Of a DNA stretch of 64,000 nucleotides, positions 33,300-44,087 are shown piece after piece. The position numbers and the translations under genes were made by a program. The notes under the pieces were generated by a model, which made no database searches, was not told the DNA's origin, and was given only the letters and a program-made list of their open reading frames with translations. The first letter of the stretch is position 1, and each line of letters begins with the position of its first letter. The DNA is taken from assembly GCA_014529385.2 (NCBI GenBank), contig CM043958.1, forward strand, positions 152,977,293 to 153,041,292. The letters are read 5' to 3'. The DNA is from Adiantum capillus-veneris (Eukaryota; Streptophyta; Polypodiopsida; Polypodiales; Pteridaceae).

Positions 33300-36200
33300 T
33301 ACCCCCCTCTTGAAATCTCAAACGTCCTCGTTTGCATCTATGTCGTACAAGCTCCTAGTCAACATTGATGTATTCAACACCTGTCGACACATGTACGACA
33401 CATACATGCTCATTGTCAACCCTGGTGTATTCAACACCTCGTCGACTCATGTATTGCCTGCGTGTGAACCCTGTCCCAATGACATAGTGGTAGCTGCACA
33501 CTCTGCCATTGCTTTGAGTCACTAACTTTCCAATGACAAAATGGTAGCTGCACATTTTGCCACTGTCTTATAGTACACGTTGGATCCCGTAACACTTTCG
33601 AGCATACCCAAACCGACAGTTTAAGAATGCAGTTACACATGTACTCTTTAATAGAAGCAATCACTGTATCCTTGACAGACTGACAAGAAATACTCACTTC
33701 TATAGCACTAACCAAACTTTTGGACATTCCATAAGAGCAATTGCCAAACTGACAATCTGTACAGCTCTAACATTCATGTAACAGGTATTTCATTTGAGCT
33801 CACTTTAAATACCATGTACATCATTTGTTTCAGAAGCCATTGTCACACTGACAATCCATTTAGCTTTGAAACTCAAGGGGTCAAGGTAGGTTGCAAATCG
33901 AAGGCTTCCAGGTAAAGTGATAACACAGTTGGTGACTCTGCAAGTTCACCTTCTTCCATCCACTTAGCATCCATTGGTGGATAGTTTCTGAACTTTACCA
34001 AGTAACGCCTAGCAACCTTGCCTTTCACTTTCCTTTCTTTGTGTGCCAAAATCTGTTCAGGGAGCAAGATCTCGTCAAGTTCCTCGACTTCCGGCTGATC
34101 TTCAGCTGGCATATCTTCTGGCACATCACCCACATAGGGTCTGAGAAGACTCACATGAAACGCATTGTGAATCTTCCAACTGTCAGGCAATTTCAGCCTA
34201 TATGCAACATCACTGATTATGTCGCATACTTGAAAAGGCCCATAGTAACGCATGCTGAGCTTTGGAAAGAGTCTTTCCTTGCCCTTCATCTTCTTTAACC
34301 TTGCCTTTTCAAACCGTAGAAGCACCCAATCACCAAGTGAATATACCACTTCACGACGGTGACGATCAGCTGCTTTCTTTTGCTTTGCCTGAGTCCTTTC
34401 TAAGGCCACTTTGACCTTCTTGTACATTTCATCCATGTCTTGAACATACTTATCTGCTTCAAATATCTTGTCCTTTGTATGCAGTATGGGAGGAACTTTC
34501 TTGCCACCTTCAACTATCTCAAAAGGTGCCTTGCCAGTTGATGAATGCACTGTATTATTGTATGCATACTCCACCAATGGCAAATACTGCTCCCACTTTC
34601 CTTTATGTTCTGACACATAGCACTTCAGCAGATCTAGGACAGTAGAATTTGCCTCTTCCGATTGCCCATCTGTTTGAGGATGAAATGACGAAGAGAATTT
34701 GAGCGTGGGTGCCCATATTCTCAAACAAGCCTCTCCAGAACAAACTTGTCATGCGTGGATCACGGTCGCTGACAATCGACTGTGGCATGCCATGATACTT
34801 GAAAATATTGCTCATAAACAAGCGTGCCATCTGATCTGGCTTTATCTTCTTCCTGACAGGAATAAAATGAGCCTGTTTGCTGAATCTGCAAATAATGGTC
34901 CAAATACCATCATTTCCTGTCTGCGTTCTCGGAAGATCAAAGATAAAATCCATAGCAATACTTTCCCATGGTTTATCTGGAATAGGTTAGTGGTTGCAAT
35001 AACCCTGGTGCCTTTTGCCTGTCAAACTTGACCTTTTGGCATATTAGGCATTCTCGCACAAAGGCATCCACATCCCTTCTCAATGTAGGCCAATAGAAGA
35101 ATGTCTCTACCGCTTTAACTGTAGCATCGATACCACGATGCCCTGCATACGGTGGGGACATGACTCTCTTCCATAACTTTGCGTCGCAATGGCTTTGTGA
35201 CACACAATCTGCCATGCATCATCATGAACCCGTCTTTAAGAAGATAGTGTTCATGACGTTGTCTATCCATTAGCTGCTCGAAGACCCTTGCAAAATCTTC
35301 ATCATTTGCATACTGTTCTCTCATATCATCAAGTTCATGATGATAAGGAATCGACACAGCTGAAATTTGTGGCTTTCTTGACAAGGCATCAGCCACAACG
35401 TTCTTCTTGCCTTCCACATGCACAATCTGAAAATGGAACATGGACAAGATATTTGCCCATCGCATATGCTTCTCAGATAACTTTGTCTGTGTCAAGAAGT
35501 ATCGCAAGGTCTGATGGTCCGTTTGGACAACAAAGTCTGCACCTAGCAGGTAGTGTTTTCCAACTTAAGAGCGCATGAATCACAGCCAGTAATTCTTTCT
35601 CATAGACCTGCATGGTCATCTCTGGCCCTTGCAAAATTCTGCTCTCATAGGCTACTACCCTGCCATCTTGCATTAGCACAAGCACCAATGCTACTACCGC
35701 AGGCATCACATTGGACCACAAATGACTTCCTAAGATCTGGCAACACAATGACTGGATCCGAAGTCATCTTTTCCTTTAAGAGATTAAAAGCTGAAATCTC
35801 TTTTTGTGTCCATCTAAAGGTGACTGCCTTCTTTTGAAGAGCATGTAAAGGTGAAGCAATCTCAGCGAAATTTCGGATAAAACCTTCTAGTAATAGAGCA
35901 TAGTCCCAAGAAGCTTCGGACATCATGCACCGTCTTCAAATTTGGCCATGACTTGATCGCTTCGACTTTTGCAGATCCATTCTGACACCATCCTTGAGAC
36001 AATGTGTCCCAGAAAGTGAATCTCTTCCAGAAAAAACTCACTTTTCTTTGCATTGATGAGCCCTATGACTGCGTAGCTCTTTGAACACAATGGCCAAGTG
36101 ATGCCTATGCTCCTCTTCATTCTTTGAGTAGACTATCATGTCATCAAAGAATGTACCAACAAACTGCTGGTGTGGACGGAAAATTCTGTCCATCATCCTA

Positions 36201-36712
36201 TTGAACGTAGCAGGAGCATTTGTGAGACCAAGGGCATCACTAAAAATTCGTAAAGGCCAAACGTTGTTCTAAAAGCAGTCTTGTGCACATCCTCTGATCT
36301 AATGCGGATCTGATGGTACCACTCTTTAGATCTATCCTGCTAAACATAGCTGCTCCTTCTAATTTGTCCATAATATCATCAATTCTAGGTATAGGAACCT
36401 ATTCTTGATGGTATTCTTGTTCAGTGCACGGTAGTCGATGCACATACGCCATGAGCCATCCTTTTTTTTGCACTAACAATACTGGAGAACAAAATGGAGA
36501 TGAACTGGGCTGAATCAGCCCTTTTTCTAACAGCTCCTGTACTTGGCCCATTATCTCTTTCTGCTGAGCCGCACTAACCCTGTACGGAGGCTTATTTGGT
36601 GGGCTACAGCCTGGCACCAAATCTATCGCATGGTCCTCGGGTCTCTCTGGCGGTAATTGAGACGGTAATGAATCGGAAAAACAGTCACTATACTGTTGTA
36701 AAAACATTGACC
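33300..36712 (-). pseudogene. Element I2: partial second family-2 internal region (pol end)
   Basis: It repeats 26078-29491 at an offset of about 7222: polypurine tract, hairpin, non-coding stretch, then chromodomain, integrase, RNase H, RT and the pre-RT segment (FLQQYSDCFSDSLPSQLPP), ending at ...AACATTGACC (36712), where copia sequence begins. 33300-34700 has no difference I could see. From 34708 to about 36400 there are about a dozen one- or two-base indels that break pol into seven or more frames, with almost no substitutions; 36420-36712 is identical again. Confidence 0.9.
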
Positions 36713-37010
36713 AGCCACATCACCAGCCATGTCAGAGTCACAAAATCCCTTCAACTCCATTGGTCCTTTACCATAGCAGAGGTATTTGTTTTTAGTCCCT
36801 TTCAAGTACCTCATAATGGACTTCACTGCATCCCAATGCAACCTCCTGGATTAGCCATAAACCGGCTCACAACTCCCACTGCATGGGCTATGTCAGGCCT
36901 AGTAGCAACCATAGCATACATAAGTGAACCACAAGCTGAAGCATAAGGCACACTTTGCATGTCATTGGCTTCTTCCTTTGACTTGAGACAATCATTCTTG
37001 GAGGTCAATT
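36713..37010 (-). pseudogene. Element H: Ty1/copia RNase H fragment
   Basis: Sense translation (two frames) gives QSVPYASACGSLMYAM, RPDIAHAVGVVSRFMANPG, HWDAVKSIMRYLKGTKN and KGFCDSDMAGD, the hallmark copia RNase H series at the end of pol. Upstream it joins the leader directly, so gag, protease, integrase and RT are missing. Downstream it is cut by I2 after CDSDMAGDVAG. Confidence 0.9.
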
Positions 37011-37139
37011 TGGGTTGCCGGGAGCTCTCTAGTGTTCGGGGACGAGTCCTTTGGCGACGAAATTGCAAAATCTTGCGTGAAAGTTGCCCTTATTGGCTGA
37101 AATTCAGCGTTTGCAGGTTTGGGGCAAACCCTAATCGAG
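37011..37139 (-). other. Element H untranslated leader
   Basis: About 130 bases between the primer site and the deletion joint, including an AAACCCTAA-like word (GCAAACCCTAATCG). No coding potential. Confidence 0.6.
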
Positions 37140-37151
37140 GCTCTGATACCA
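37140..37151 (-). promoter_or_regulatory. Element H primer binding site
   Basis: The reverse complement is TGGTATCAGAGC, perfect tRNA-iMet type, two bases from the LTR, as is usual for copia. Confidence 0.93.
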
Positions 37152-37153
37152 GT

Positions 37154-37419
37154 TGATGAGCGTGCGGCGGTGTGTGCAAGTGAAAGAGCACGCGAGGAAG
37201 TGCAGCGTGTGTGCAGAGAGGGGAGGCGAAGGCCAGCAGGAGAGGAAGTGCTAGCAAAAGAGAGAGGGCTTACGTTTTTGGGGAAAACTCAATAAGTGAG
37301 TTTTGGGTTTTTCCACTTTTATTATAAGTGACCTTTAAAAAATGTGTCCAGGTTCAATATGAACTTGGACAAAGTATAAAAATGTACAAAAAGGGGTTAT
37401 TTAGGCCTTTAACCGAACA
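37154..37419 (-). repeat. Element H 5' LTR
   Basis: 266 bp; sense start TGTTCGGTTAAAGGCC and end CGCTCATCA. The GAGAG duplication follows at 37420. Confidence 0.92.
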
Positions 37420-37692
37420 GAGAGCGGGTTTTAGGGGTGGTGTAGTGGTTTTCTGTCTTTGCGTATGCACTTCTTGAAAAGAAGTCTCACTCATATATTT
37501 TGCCAATTTCGGATCCTTCGCAAAACTGAGCATCATCTTTGTTGCATCGCCGATCAATTGACGACGCTTCATCTCTCTTTACTCCGCCTGAGTAGGCCGA
37601 TGCGGGTGATACTTTCTGTCGGAATCTTCGTTGTGATCCCTGCCCGCATCTCCAGATGCAGAGGTAGTCGACTGATCCTTGCGTGAAGCCAT
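37420..37692 (-). pseudogene. Element G gag, N-terminal part
   Basis: The ATG at 37692 opens MASRKDQSTTSASGDAG and runs to a stop after RPTQAE, where gag continues as REMKRRQLIGDATKMMLSFAKDPKLAKYM to TTPPLKPAL at the H insertion. This is the homologue of B residues 1-90. The stop at the same place as in A (after a PTQAE/PQPT motif) may be ancestral. Confidence 0.85.
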
Positions 37693-37749
37693 AGGTGCCG
37701 CGGAAAAAAAATTGGGGAGCGGATTTCTTGTAAAAGAGAAATCGGCCGT

Positions 37750-37761
37750 GCTTTGATACCA
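37750..37761 (-). promoter_or_regulatory. Element G primer binding site
   Basis: Sense TGGTATCAAAGC, one base from the LTR at 37763. Confidence 0.92.
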
Positions 37762-37762
37762 C

Positions 37763-38347
37763 TGTAACAGACTTGGACACTCCAAGTCAAGAATCAACCG
37801 CGACAACACCAAATAACCACTTCAAACAATTCACAGATCACAATAGATTTGTACTGGCCCGACGGAGTTTCGTGCCCAGAGATATTGGCCCCAAAGATTG
37901 ACGCCCCTTTCGGTATTTCTTTTTGTATTAATCAATTCAAAGTACAAGAGAGTGGTTCGGGTTTCACTCTTAGACTCTGCGTCCAGATGCTCTGAGAAGT
38001 GAGGCCCTCACCACTAATTTATAGGTTACAAGGGATGCCCAAAAGCAGAGCCCCAAAAGCTTGAAAGCAAAAGCAGATTCTCTCTCTCAATGAGAGCCAG
38101 TAAAAAAGCAAGTTCTCTTTTTCTCTCTCTTTCTCCCAAAGCATAGCCAGAAAAAGCATCAACTAGCGTCGCTTGGCTGGCTGCTTTTTTTCTTCGCAAA
38201 TTGCGCTACAAATCCTGGAAATCTGTACTGCTGTTGCCACGTGGTACTTGCGCAAGAAAGTAGGGTTTCCACCACATTTAGGGTTTCCAGAAATTAGGGT
38301 TTGCATGAATTTTAGGGTTTCTGCAGAAATTAGGGTTTTGGCTGCTA
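37763..38347 (-). repeat. Element G 5' LTR, outer end missing
   Basis: It matches 18562-19230 except for a short (CT)n and no 36-bp duplication. Homology stops around TTGGCTGC (about 38347), where E RT begins. Telobox units are at 38262-38340. Confidence 0.87.
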
Positions 38348-40719
38348 AAGCACAAGGATCCCTGTAATCTGTCGAGTGTATCATCGATCCTAGGAATCAT
38401 GAATTTGCTGAGAGCTGTATAATCGATGCACATTCTCCAAGTCTGTCTTTCTTCAAAACCAACAACATTAGAGACCAATACGGTGAAGTACTAGGCTGGA
38501 CAAGACCCTTTTCCAAGAGGTCTTTCACTTGGTTCATAATCTCTTTATTCTGTGCTCGGCTCACACGATAAGGTGGTCGGTTCGGTGGTGTGCTTCCAGG
38601 AATTAGATCAATGGCATGATCTTTAGGACGAGCAGGTGGTAACTCGCCTGGCAGGCCCTCTGAGAAGCAATCGGCATGAAAGTGGAGAAAATCTTGGCGT
38701 TCTTTATCAAGTTCAGACATATTTGTCCTATCCTCATCACTCAACTCTTTCTAAAAGATCGAGTAAACAAACAGACTTGATTTCATTAACTTTGAAATGG
38801 CTGAAGCCGATGCAATAGGGACAAACTCGCCCTTAAGTTTTATATCGAGTATAATGGTTTTGCCCTTCTTTATAGTCAATGTCGCTTTTCTCGCCCGATA
38901 GTTGACCACGGCGTTGTTCTTGTGCTACCAGGGAATTCCCAAGAGAACATCACAACCTTCCAAAGGCATTATGTAAAAGTTCTCATGCCCCTTATACCCC
39001 TGACAATACAACCGAAGTTTGCCAATGACAGGTTTAATGGCTATGTCCTTGTCGGGTGCCACTAGAACAGCCTCCGCAAGTTGTCCCATCCGGTCGGGAG
39101 TGATCTCGAGCCGCGGCGCCAATTCCGGTGGAATGAAGTTGGCCTTGGCTCCCTTATCAAAGAAGATTAGGGCTTCTTGGTCTTTCACTTTGCCCCAAGC
39201 TCGACAAAGTTCTGTACTCTCGTCCACCGTGCTGGGATCCGTACCCACGCAATCTGGAACGAGTCCTGTTTTCATCTTGCCTTTTCTTCCACGTTCCTCA
39301 GCTGCTCTCAAACTCTCAAGTCTTTCGTCTTCCTTGTCGTTATGTTCTCTCTGTGCCTTTTTAGGGTTGCTCTTTCTTTTTCTACTTTCATTTGTCGAAG
39401 TCTGTTCGGCTCTTTGTGTCATGATCTCATCGGCGGGGTAGGTCAGATTGCGAGAGTGAATGGCAAAACCCCGTTTCGCATGACTCATCAACTCTTGAAT
39501 GGAAGTTGACTTCTGTTCCAAGCAGTGATCTCCGATCTCTATAGGTAGACCCAAGGTAAACCGCTTAATCTGTTCCTTGAACGAGATCTTCTTAAATGAA
39601 GAGGGGGTAGAAAAGAGCTCCAGAATCTCTCGCAATAAGCGTCCACTTATCTTTCTTGGTCATCTGAAGATGGTTCCAAGCAGTTCGTATATCACGTTCA
39701 TACTCTCGAGCCAGCCAGGAAGAAATAAAAAGCCTCTTGAATTTCAGACATTTAATTGGCGCAGTCTTGCTTAATAGAAGTGTGGACCACCAAGTTCGAG
39801 CATTCCCCTTAAAGTAAGAGGCAGCTCTCCGAATCTTAGACTGCTCTAAGTAACGCCCTCCGGCGAAAGCGATGTCAAACTGCTCTACAAAAGACAAAGC
39901 CTTCGAAGCATCTCTATATCCCGAAAATGTGTCAAATTTAATTGACTGTCCACCTTCCTTAAACTCTCGGACTTTCTTGCTTTTGTCTTCCAGAAAGTCA
40001 TACTGGTTGGCTTTTTCAAAATTCTTCTTCTTTGCGTAAAAGTTGCTGTCGTCAGAGTCTGAATGGTCTATAGACGAGTCCTCTGTAGAATTGTCACTCA
40101 CGGGGCGAGATTTAGACTTCTTTGTCTTTTTCTTGCCGTTTCCGAAGCGTTGCTTTTTGCTTCGCTGTTTGCCTTTTCGATCTTCTTCTCTCGAGTCAAA
40201 TGAGCTAGAAGAACTAGAAGAAGAAGAAGAAGAAGAACTTGGTACTCCTTCAAATCGAACACGCTTCTTCTGCTTTCTTGCCTTTTCAAAAGTAGATTGA
40301 CGACCCAAATAGCCCGAGAAGTCAATGCCTTTCTTTTGCTTTTTGCCGTGCTTTTCAAATTTGTTGTGAGTGTCAAAAAGCTGAGCAATTCGTGCATCAA
40401 CCACCTCTTTTCATTCCTTCTTTGTCTACTTCTTGGGAGCAAGAGGTTTCTTGAGAGCGGGTTTTGGAGGTGGTGTTGTGGTTTGCTGTCACTGCGTGTG
40501 CACCTCCTCAGAGAGGTCTTGCTCATATATTTTGCCATTTTCGGGTCCTTGGCAAAATTAAGCATCATCTTTGTTGCATATCAATCGTTGACGCTCCATC
40601 TCTTGATGCTCTGCCTGAGTAGGTCGAGGCGGGCCATACTCCTTGTCGGAATCTTCGTTGTGATCCCTTCCGGTATCCCCGGATGTAGAGGGAGTCGATT
40701 GATCTTTGCCTAAAGCCAA
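38348..40719 (-). pseudogene. Element E gag, protease and RT N-terminus
   Basis: In sense from 40719, the homologous start codon is TTG rather than ATG. Gag continues with EYGPPRPTQAEHQEMER, the basic YLGRQSTFEKARKQKKRVRF region, a Ser run, KANQYDFLEDKSKKVREF and the capsid-like region. The CCHC knuckle is missing by an in-frame deletion: SNPKK joins AQREHND at about 39365. Protease has FFDKGAKANFIPPELA and GCDVLLGIPW. The RT start reads SELDKERQDFLHFHADCFSEG, LLEKGLVQPSTSPYW, then PRIDDTLDRLQGSLCFS, where element G interrupts. Confidence 0.87.
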
Positions 40720-40778
40720 AGGTGCCGCGGAAATTTTTTTTTTGGGATTGGATTTCTCGTAGAAGAGAAAATGGCCGT

Positions 40779-40790
40779 GCTTTGATACCA
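40779..40790 (-). promoter_or_regulatory. Element E primer binding site
   Basis: Sense TGGTATCAAAGC, one base from the LTR at 40792. Confidence 0.92.
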
Positions 40791-40791
40791 C

Positions 40792-41428
40792 TGTAACGGA
40801 CTTGGACACTCAAGTCAAGAATCTACCGTAGTAGCACCAACTCAAAACAGTTCAGAGTTCACAATTTTGTTCGACACTGGCCCGGTTGAGTTCCGTGCCT
40901 AGAGATATTGGCCCCAAAGACTGGCGCCCCTATCGGTATTTCTTTTTATGTTAATTTGAGTTCAAAGTACAAGAGTGCAGCCAGGCGCTCACACTCAGAC
41001 TCTACGTCCTGATGCTCTGAGTTGTGAGAGGCCTGCTTACATATTTAAAAGTACAAGGGATGCGAAAAGCAGATCCCCAAAAGCTGGTAAACTCAAATGC
41101 TTTGAAAATAAAGCAAAGCCTATTTTCTCTTTCTTAGGCTTTAATAAAAATAAAGCAAAAGGTTCTCTGTCTTTAATAAAGCAAAAAGATTTTCTCTCTG
41201 GCTGCTTTGCGTGGGAAATAAAGCATCGCCAAAAGCTGCCAACGTTGCCACGTCAGCCTCCGTAAATTGCGTCGCGAATCGCGGGTTGCCACGTCAGCAA
41301 ATGGTTCGGACTTGCCACGTGAGCAAACTGTCCGCGTGTTGTAACCACGTCAGTATTTCACAGATTGTCTTTCCTACACCAAGGGGTAGTGTGTGTACAC
41401 TGTGCAGCCACGTCACCACTTTGTGATA
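40792..41428 (-). repeat. Element E 5' LTR
   Basis: 637 bp; sense start TATCACAAAGTGGTGACG, end GTCCGTTACA. The right flank is D gag beginning with the GATTT duplication. Confidence 0.9.
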
Positions 41429-41585
41429 GATTTTCCTGACGCCCATCGACATCCGTTCCCTGCGGCTTCTTGATTCCGTTCAAAGCCTTTTGGACAGCCG
41501 GCAACGAAATGAGTTAATGCAATTCTGCGAGTTGGACTGGCACTTGTTGAAGTTCGTTTTCAGTTGTTCTTCCGTGGCTTGTCAT
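41429..41585 (-). pseudogene. Element D gag, N-terminal part
   Basis: The ATG at 41585 lies about 60 bases after the primer site and opens MTSHGRTTENELQQVP. There is a stop after AELH, and the frame continues ISLPAVQKALNGIKKPQGTD to the E insertion at the GATTT site. It reads in register into 16155 once E is removed. Confidence 0.82.
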
Positions 41586-41643
41586 GGTTCTTCCCGTTCC
41601 TTCCTAGAATCGTCTTTCTTTGCCGAGAAAGAGAGAAATCCGA

Positions 41644-41655
41644 GATTTGATACCT
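41644..41655 (-). promoter_or_regulatory. Element D primer binding site, decayed iMet type
   Basis: Sense AGGTATCAAATC, 9 of 12 bases of the iMet site, one base from the D LTR. This fits the age of the element. Confidence 0.7.
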
Positions 41656-41656
41656 T

Positions 41657-42969
41657 TGTCACAAAGGGGAGCGCACACGAATAATCAACAAGATGAAAAT
41701 AAATAATCTTTCAACTAAACAGAGTTGGGGGAGAAGTTTGACACAGTATTTGGGACCAAAAGATGGGCTGGTTGCCCCCCCTTAAAGAGAATCCTTTATT
41801 AGGGAGAATCTTTTTACAAGCACAAGAACCGGAGAAATCTCTGCCGTTCTAATTCTCTGACTCGATGGTTGTTCCTTCCCGTAAGGGAAATCCGAGGGAC
41901 GAGCCCTCAATCCTTTTTCGGTCTCTACTTGGAGTCGAGACTCCGCAGATAGTTTCCGAATTTTGTTCCCGGAATTCCCAAGCGTAGGCCGAAGCCTTCC
42001 CGCTTCTCCTTCGCGATGAAGTACCTGCTAACACATAGTGCACACACAAACATAGGACAACAATTCGTATGGCGAATCCACAATAGATACCCGTCGCTCT
42101 TGCGCGGGAAAAGCGACTTCCGTGCTTCGCAGTCTTGCGATCTCTTGTGTCTTTTGGTGGCAGAGTCTTCTCTTGTTGGCACTGACAACTCCTCCTCTGA
42201 GTTAGGGCATGTGGTGCTTTTATAGCTCCGTGGCCATAGCTGGAATAGGTGAGCACAGGTTGGCTGCGTAGAGATCGCGGCGGATTTTTTTTGTTTTGTT
42301 TTTTTTTGGTTGTTCTACCTGAAATAGAGATAGAGAGAATTCGTTGGCTGGTTTCGTTGCTTTATTTACTAAGTGGCTACCCACTTATGAAGTGGGCGGC
42401 CGGCATATTTTAAAATTGGTATGAACCTGTCCAAAAACTCAATAAAAGCTTATAAGTTAAAAACAATGCCTTTCATAAGCACTTCCCAGGCGTCATTGGA
42501 TGCAACCACATGCACAAATGATATGCTGACATAGATTCCTCGCGGGAAAGCGTCTTCTCTTCCAGGAAAACTCGTTAAAATATTCCGCTTTTTAAGAAAA
42601 GCTTCTCAGAACCCATCTTTATTCTTGTGTTTGCGTCTTTATGCGTATTCCTCTTTCCATTTCGGGTTTCCTTCTAGACCAACGAGTTATTTTCTTTCCG
42701 ATGCTCCCATCACCCCATCACGTGACGCATCAGGAATATTCTTTTCTCGGTCTCCCCTACCGAACTAACGGTAAAATCCCTTCGCGATGCTTAATGTCAC
42801 CCATCGTATGACGCATTAGAGTTTTCCGTTCCTGATGGCTTTTAATAATTCCAGTAGATCTATAGTTCCTAACCTTACGGTTCAAGTGCACATATTTAAT
42901 ATCATAATTTTAATAACATGGAATTACTCGAGAAAATAAGAAAATAAGAAAATACTCCATTTAGCAACA
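41657..42969 (-). repeat. Element D 5' LTR
   Basis: 1313 bp, aligned with 4712-5999. It includes a TATA-like box (reverse complement about 42216-42226). The AGAAG duplication follows at 42970-42974. The (C)n/(T)n homopolymers differ in length from the partner LTR. Confidence 0.92.
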
Positions 42970-43638
42970 AGAAGACAATGGAATTTAAAGAGGTGGACAA
43001 TCAATAAAATTTGAATCCTTTTCTGGATTCCGAGATGCTTCGAGGGCTTTGGATGTCAAACTTCATCCAACAGTTTGACATAGCCTTCTCTGGAGGGCAT
43101 TACTTAGAGCACTCCAAGATCAAGAGGGCTGCATCTTTTCTAAAAGGAAATGCTCGAAGATGGTGGTCCACTCTTCTTCCGAGAAAAGAAGCCCGAGTCA
43201 TGTGGTTGAAATTCAAACGGCTCTTTATTTGTTCTTGGTTGACCCAAGAGTCTGAACGAGATGTAAGAACTGCTTGGAACCATCTTCGGATGACCGAGGG
43301 AGATTCTTTGGACGCATATTGCGAGAGGTTTTGGAATTCTTTTCTACCGACCTCTTCGTTTAAGAAGGTCACCTTAAGGAACAGATCGAGCGGTTTTGCC
43401 TTCGGACTCCCTACAGAGATCCGAGATTATTGCATTGAACAGAAGTTTTGACTCCATTCAAGAACTAATGGGTCATGCGAAACAGGGGGTTCTCGATACA
43501 TTCGAGGAATTTGATCTACCCCAGTGATGAATTCTTGACTCAAAGGACTAGACATACCTTCAACAATGACAAAATAAAGAAAAAGAATCTCCAAGAAAAG
43601 AAAGATACACGACCTCGATTGACTTTTAGAGAAAGGGC
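42970..43638 (+). pseudogene. Element B gag, second part
   Basis: It resumes after D with RGGQSIKFESFSGFRDASRAL, then a frame change to FIQQFDIAFSGGHYLEHSKIKRAASFLKGNARRWWSTLL, AWNHLRMTEGDSLDAYCERFWNSFLP, and degraded sequence to RLTFRERA. The capsid-like W-W and F..F spacing is preserved. At 43638 an LTR beginning TGTCACC interrupts; the zinc-knuckle part follows at 57541. Confidence 0.86.
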
Positions 43639-44087
43639 TGTCACCAAGAGGTGTATTTTTCTTGTTGCCTTCTCTAAATATGTACTACATATTTTTATTT
43701 ATTTTATTTTTACTTGTTTTCCTTGGAATCGTTGAAAACGTGCAAGTGGACATTGCACATCGGGAGTCTAGGTCGGTCACGTCTGGGACTGGTCGGGCCA
43801 GTTAGCATTGAATTCTGATGAGTATGGAAGCTTGTGTGCGCCAGATGGAGGAAAAGGAAGATACACAACCCCGATTGACTTTTAGGAGGTGTATTTTTCT
43901 TGTTGCCTTCTCTAAATATGTACTACATATTTTTATTTATTTTATTTTTACTTGTTTTCCTTGGAACCGTTGAAAAGGTGCAAGTGGACATTGCACATTG
44001 GGAGTCTAGGTCGGTCACGTCTGGGACTGGTTGGGCCAGTTAGTATTGAATTGTGATGAGTATCGAAGCTTGTGTGCGCCAGATGGA
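43593..44087 (+). repeat. Tandem duplication (about 256 + 239 bp) spanning the B gag / L LTR junction
   Basis: Copy 1 (43593-43848) includes the last B gag bases and the first ~210 bases of LTR L; copy 2 (43849-44087) repeats it, lacking about 17 bases around the junction. Since the unit includes both, it arose after L inserted. Confidence 0.88.

Larger units (their letters stand above)
24402..37419 (-). mobile_element. Element H: Ty1/copia remnant inserted in G gag
   Basis: The left LTR piece (24402-24600) and right LTR (37154-37419) match. The 5-bp duplication GAGAG at 24397-24401 and 37420-37424 restores G gag. Sense internal sequence is only a primer site, a short leader and a copia RNase H fragment (36713 to about 37010); the rest of gag-pol is deleted. 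Family-2 elements I1/I2 landed in its 3' LTR, and the far side of that insertion removed the LTR end and the RNase H end. Confidence 0.9.
18562..38347 (-). mobile_element. Element G: family-1 chromovirus inserted in E RT
   Basis: 3' LTR 18562-19255, pol 19880-22670, protease and gag 22674-24401, copia element H, gag N-terminus 37420-37692, primer site, and 5' LTR 37763-38347 with its outer end missing. Gag is continuous across H with a GAGAG duplication. E RT is on both sides; at the right edge about 13 bases of RT and the LTR end were deleted, so no target duplication remains. Confidence 0.88.
16156..41428 (-). mobile_element. Element E: family-1 chromovirus inserted in D gag
   Basis: LTRs at 16156-16775 and 40792-41428 are flanked by the 5-bp duplication GATTT (16151-16155, 41429-41433). 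Element G lies inside its RT: the left half of pol ends at the YHKIRI motif (18561) and the right half resumes at LQGSLCFS (about 38348). E has lost its integrase, its CCHC knuckle and its gag start codon. Both LTRs carry the variant start TATCACA in place of TGTCACA, so the change was probably in the source copy or spread during reverse transcription. Confidence 0.9.
4712..42969 (-). mobile_element. Element D: family-3 Ty3/gypsy chromovirus carrying nested insertions
   Basis: Two matching LTRs (4712-5999 and 41657-42969) lie 36 kb apart, bounded by the 5-bp duplication AGAAG at 4707-4711 and 42970-42974. The host sequence outside is B gag on both sides. In the sense (minus) direction: 5' LTR, primer site, gag start (41585), gag middle (16155-15436), then RT, RNaseH, integrase and chromodomain (8886-6012), polypurine tract, 3' LTR. 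Element E interrupts gag and element A replaces gag C-terminus, protease and the RT start. D is dead: stops, shifts and a lost integrase Asp. Confidence 0.9.

Noticed and set aside
43011-43451. 146-codon frame as a host gene
   Set aside because: It is capsid-like family-1 gag (FIQQFDIAF, WWSTLL) that continues element B across D.
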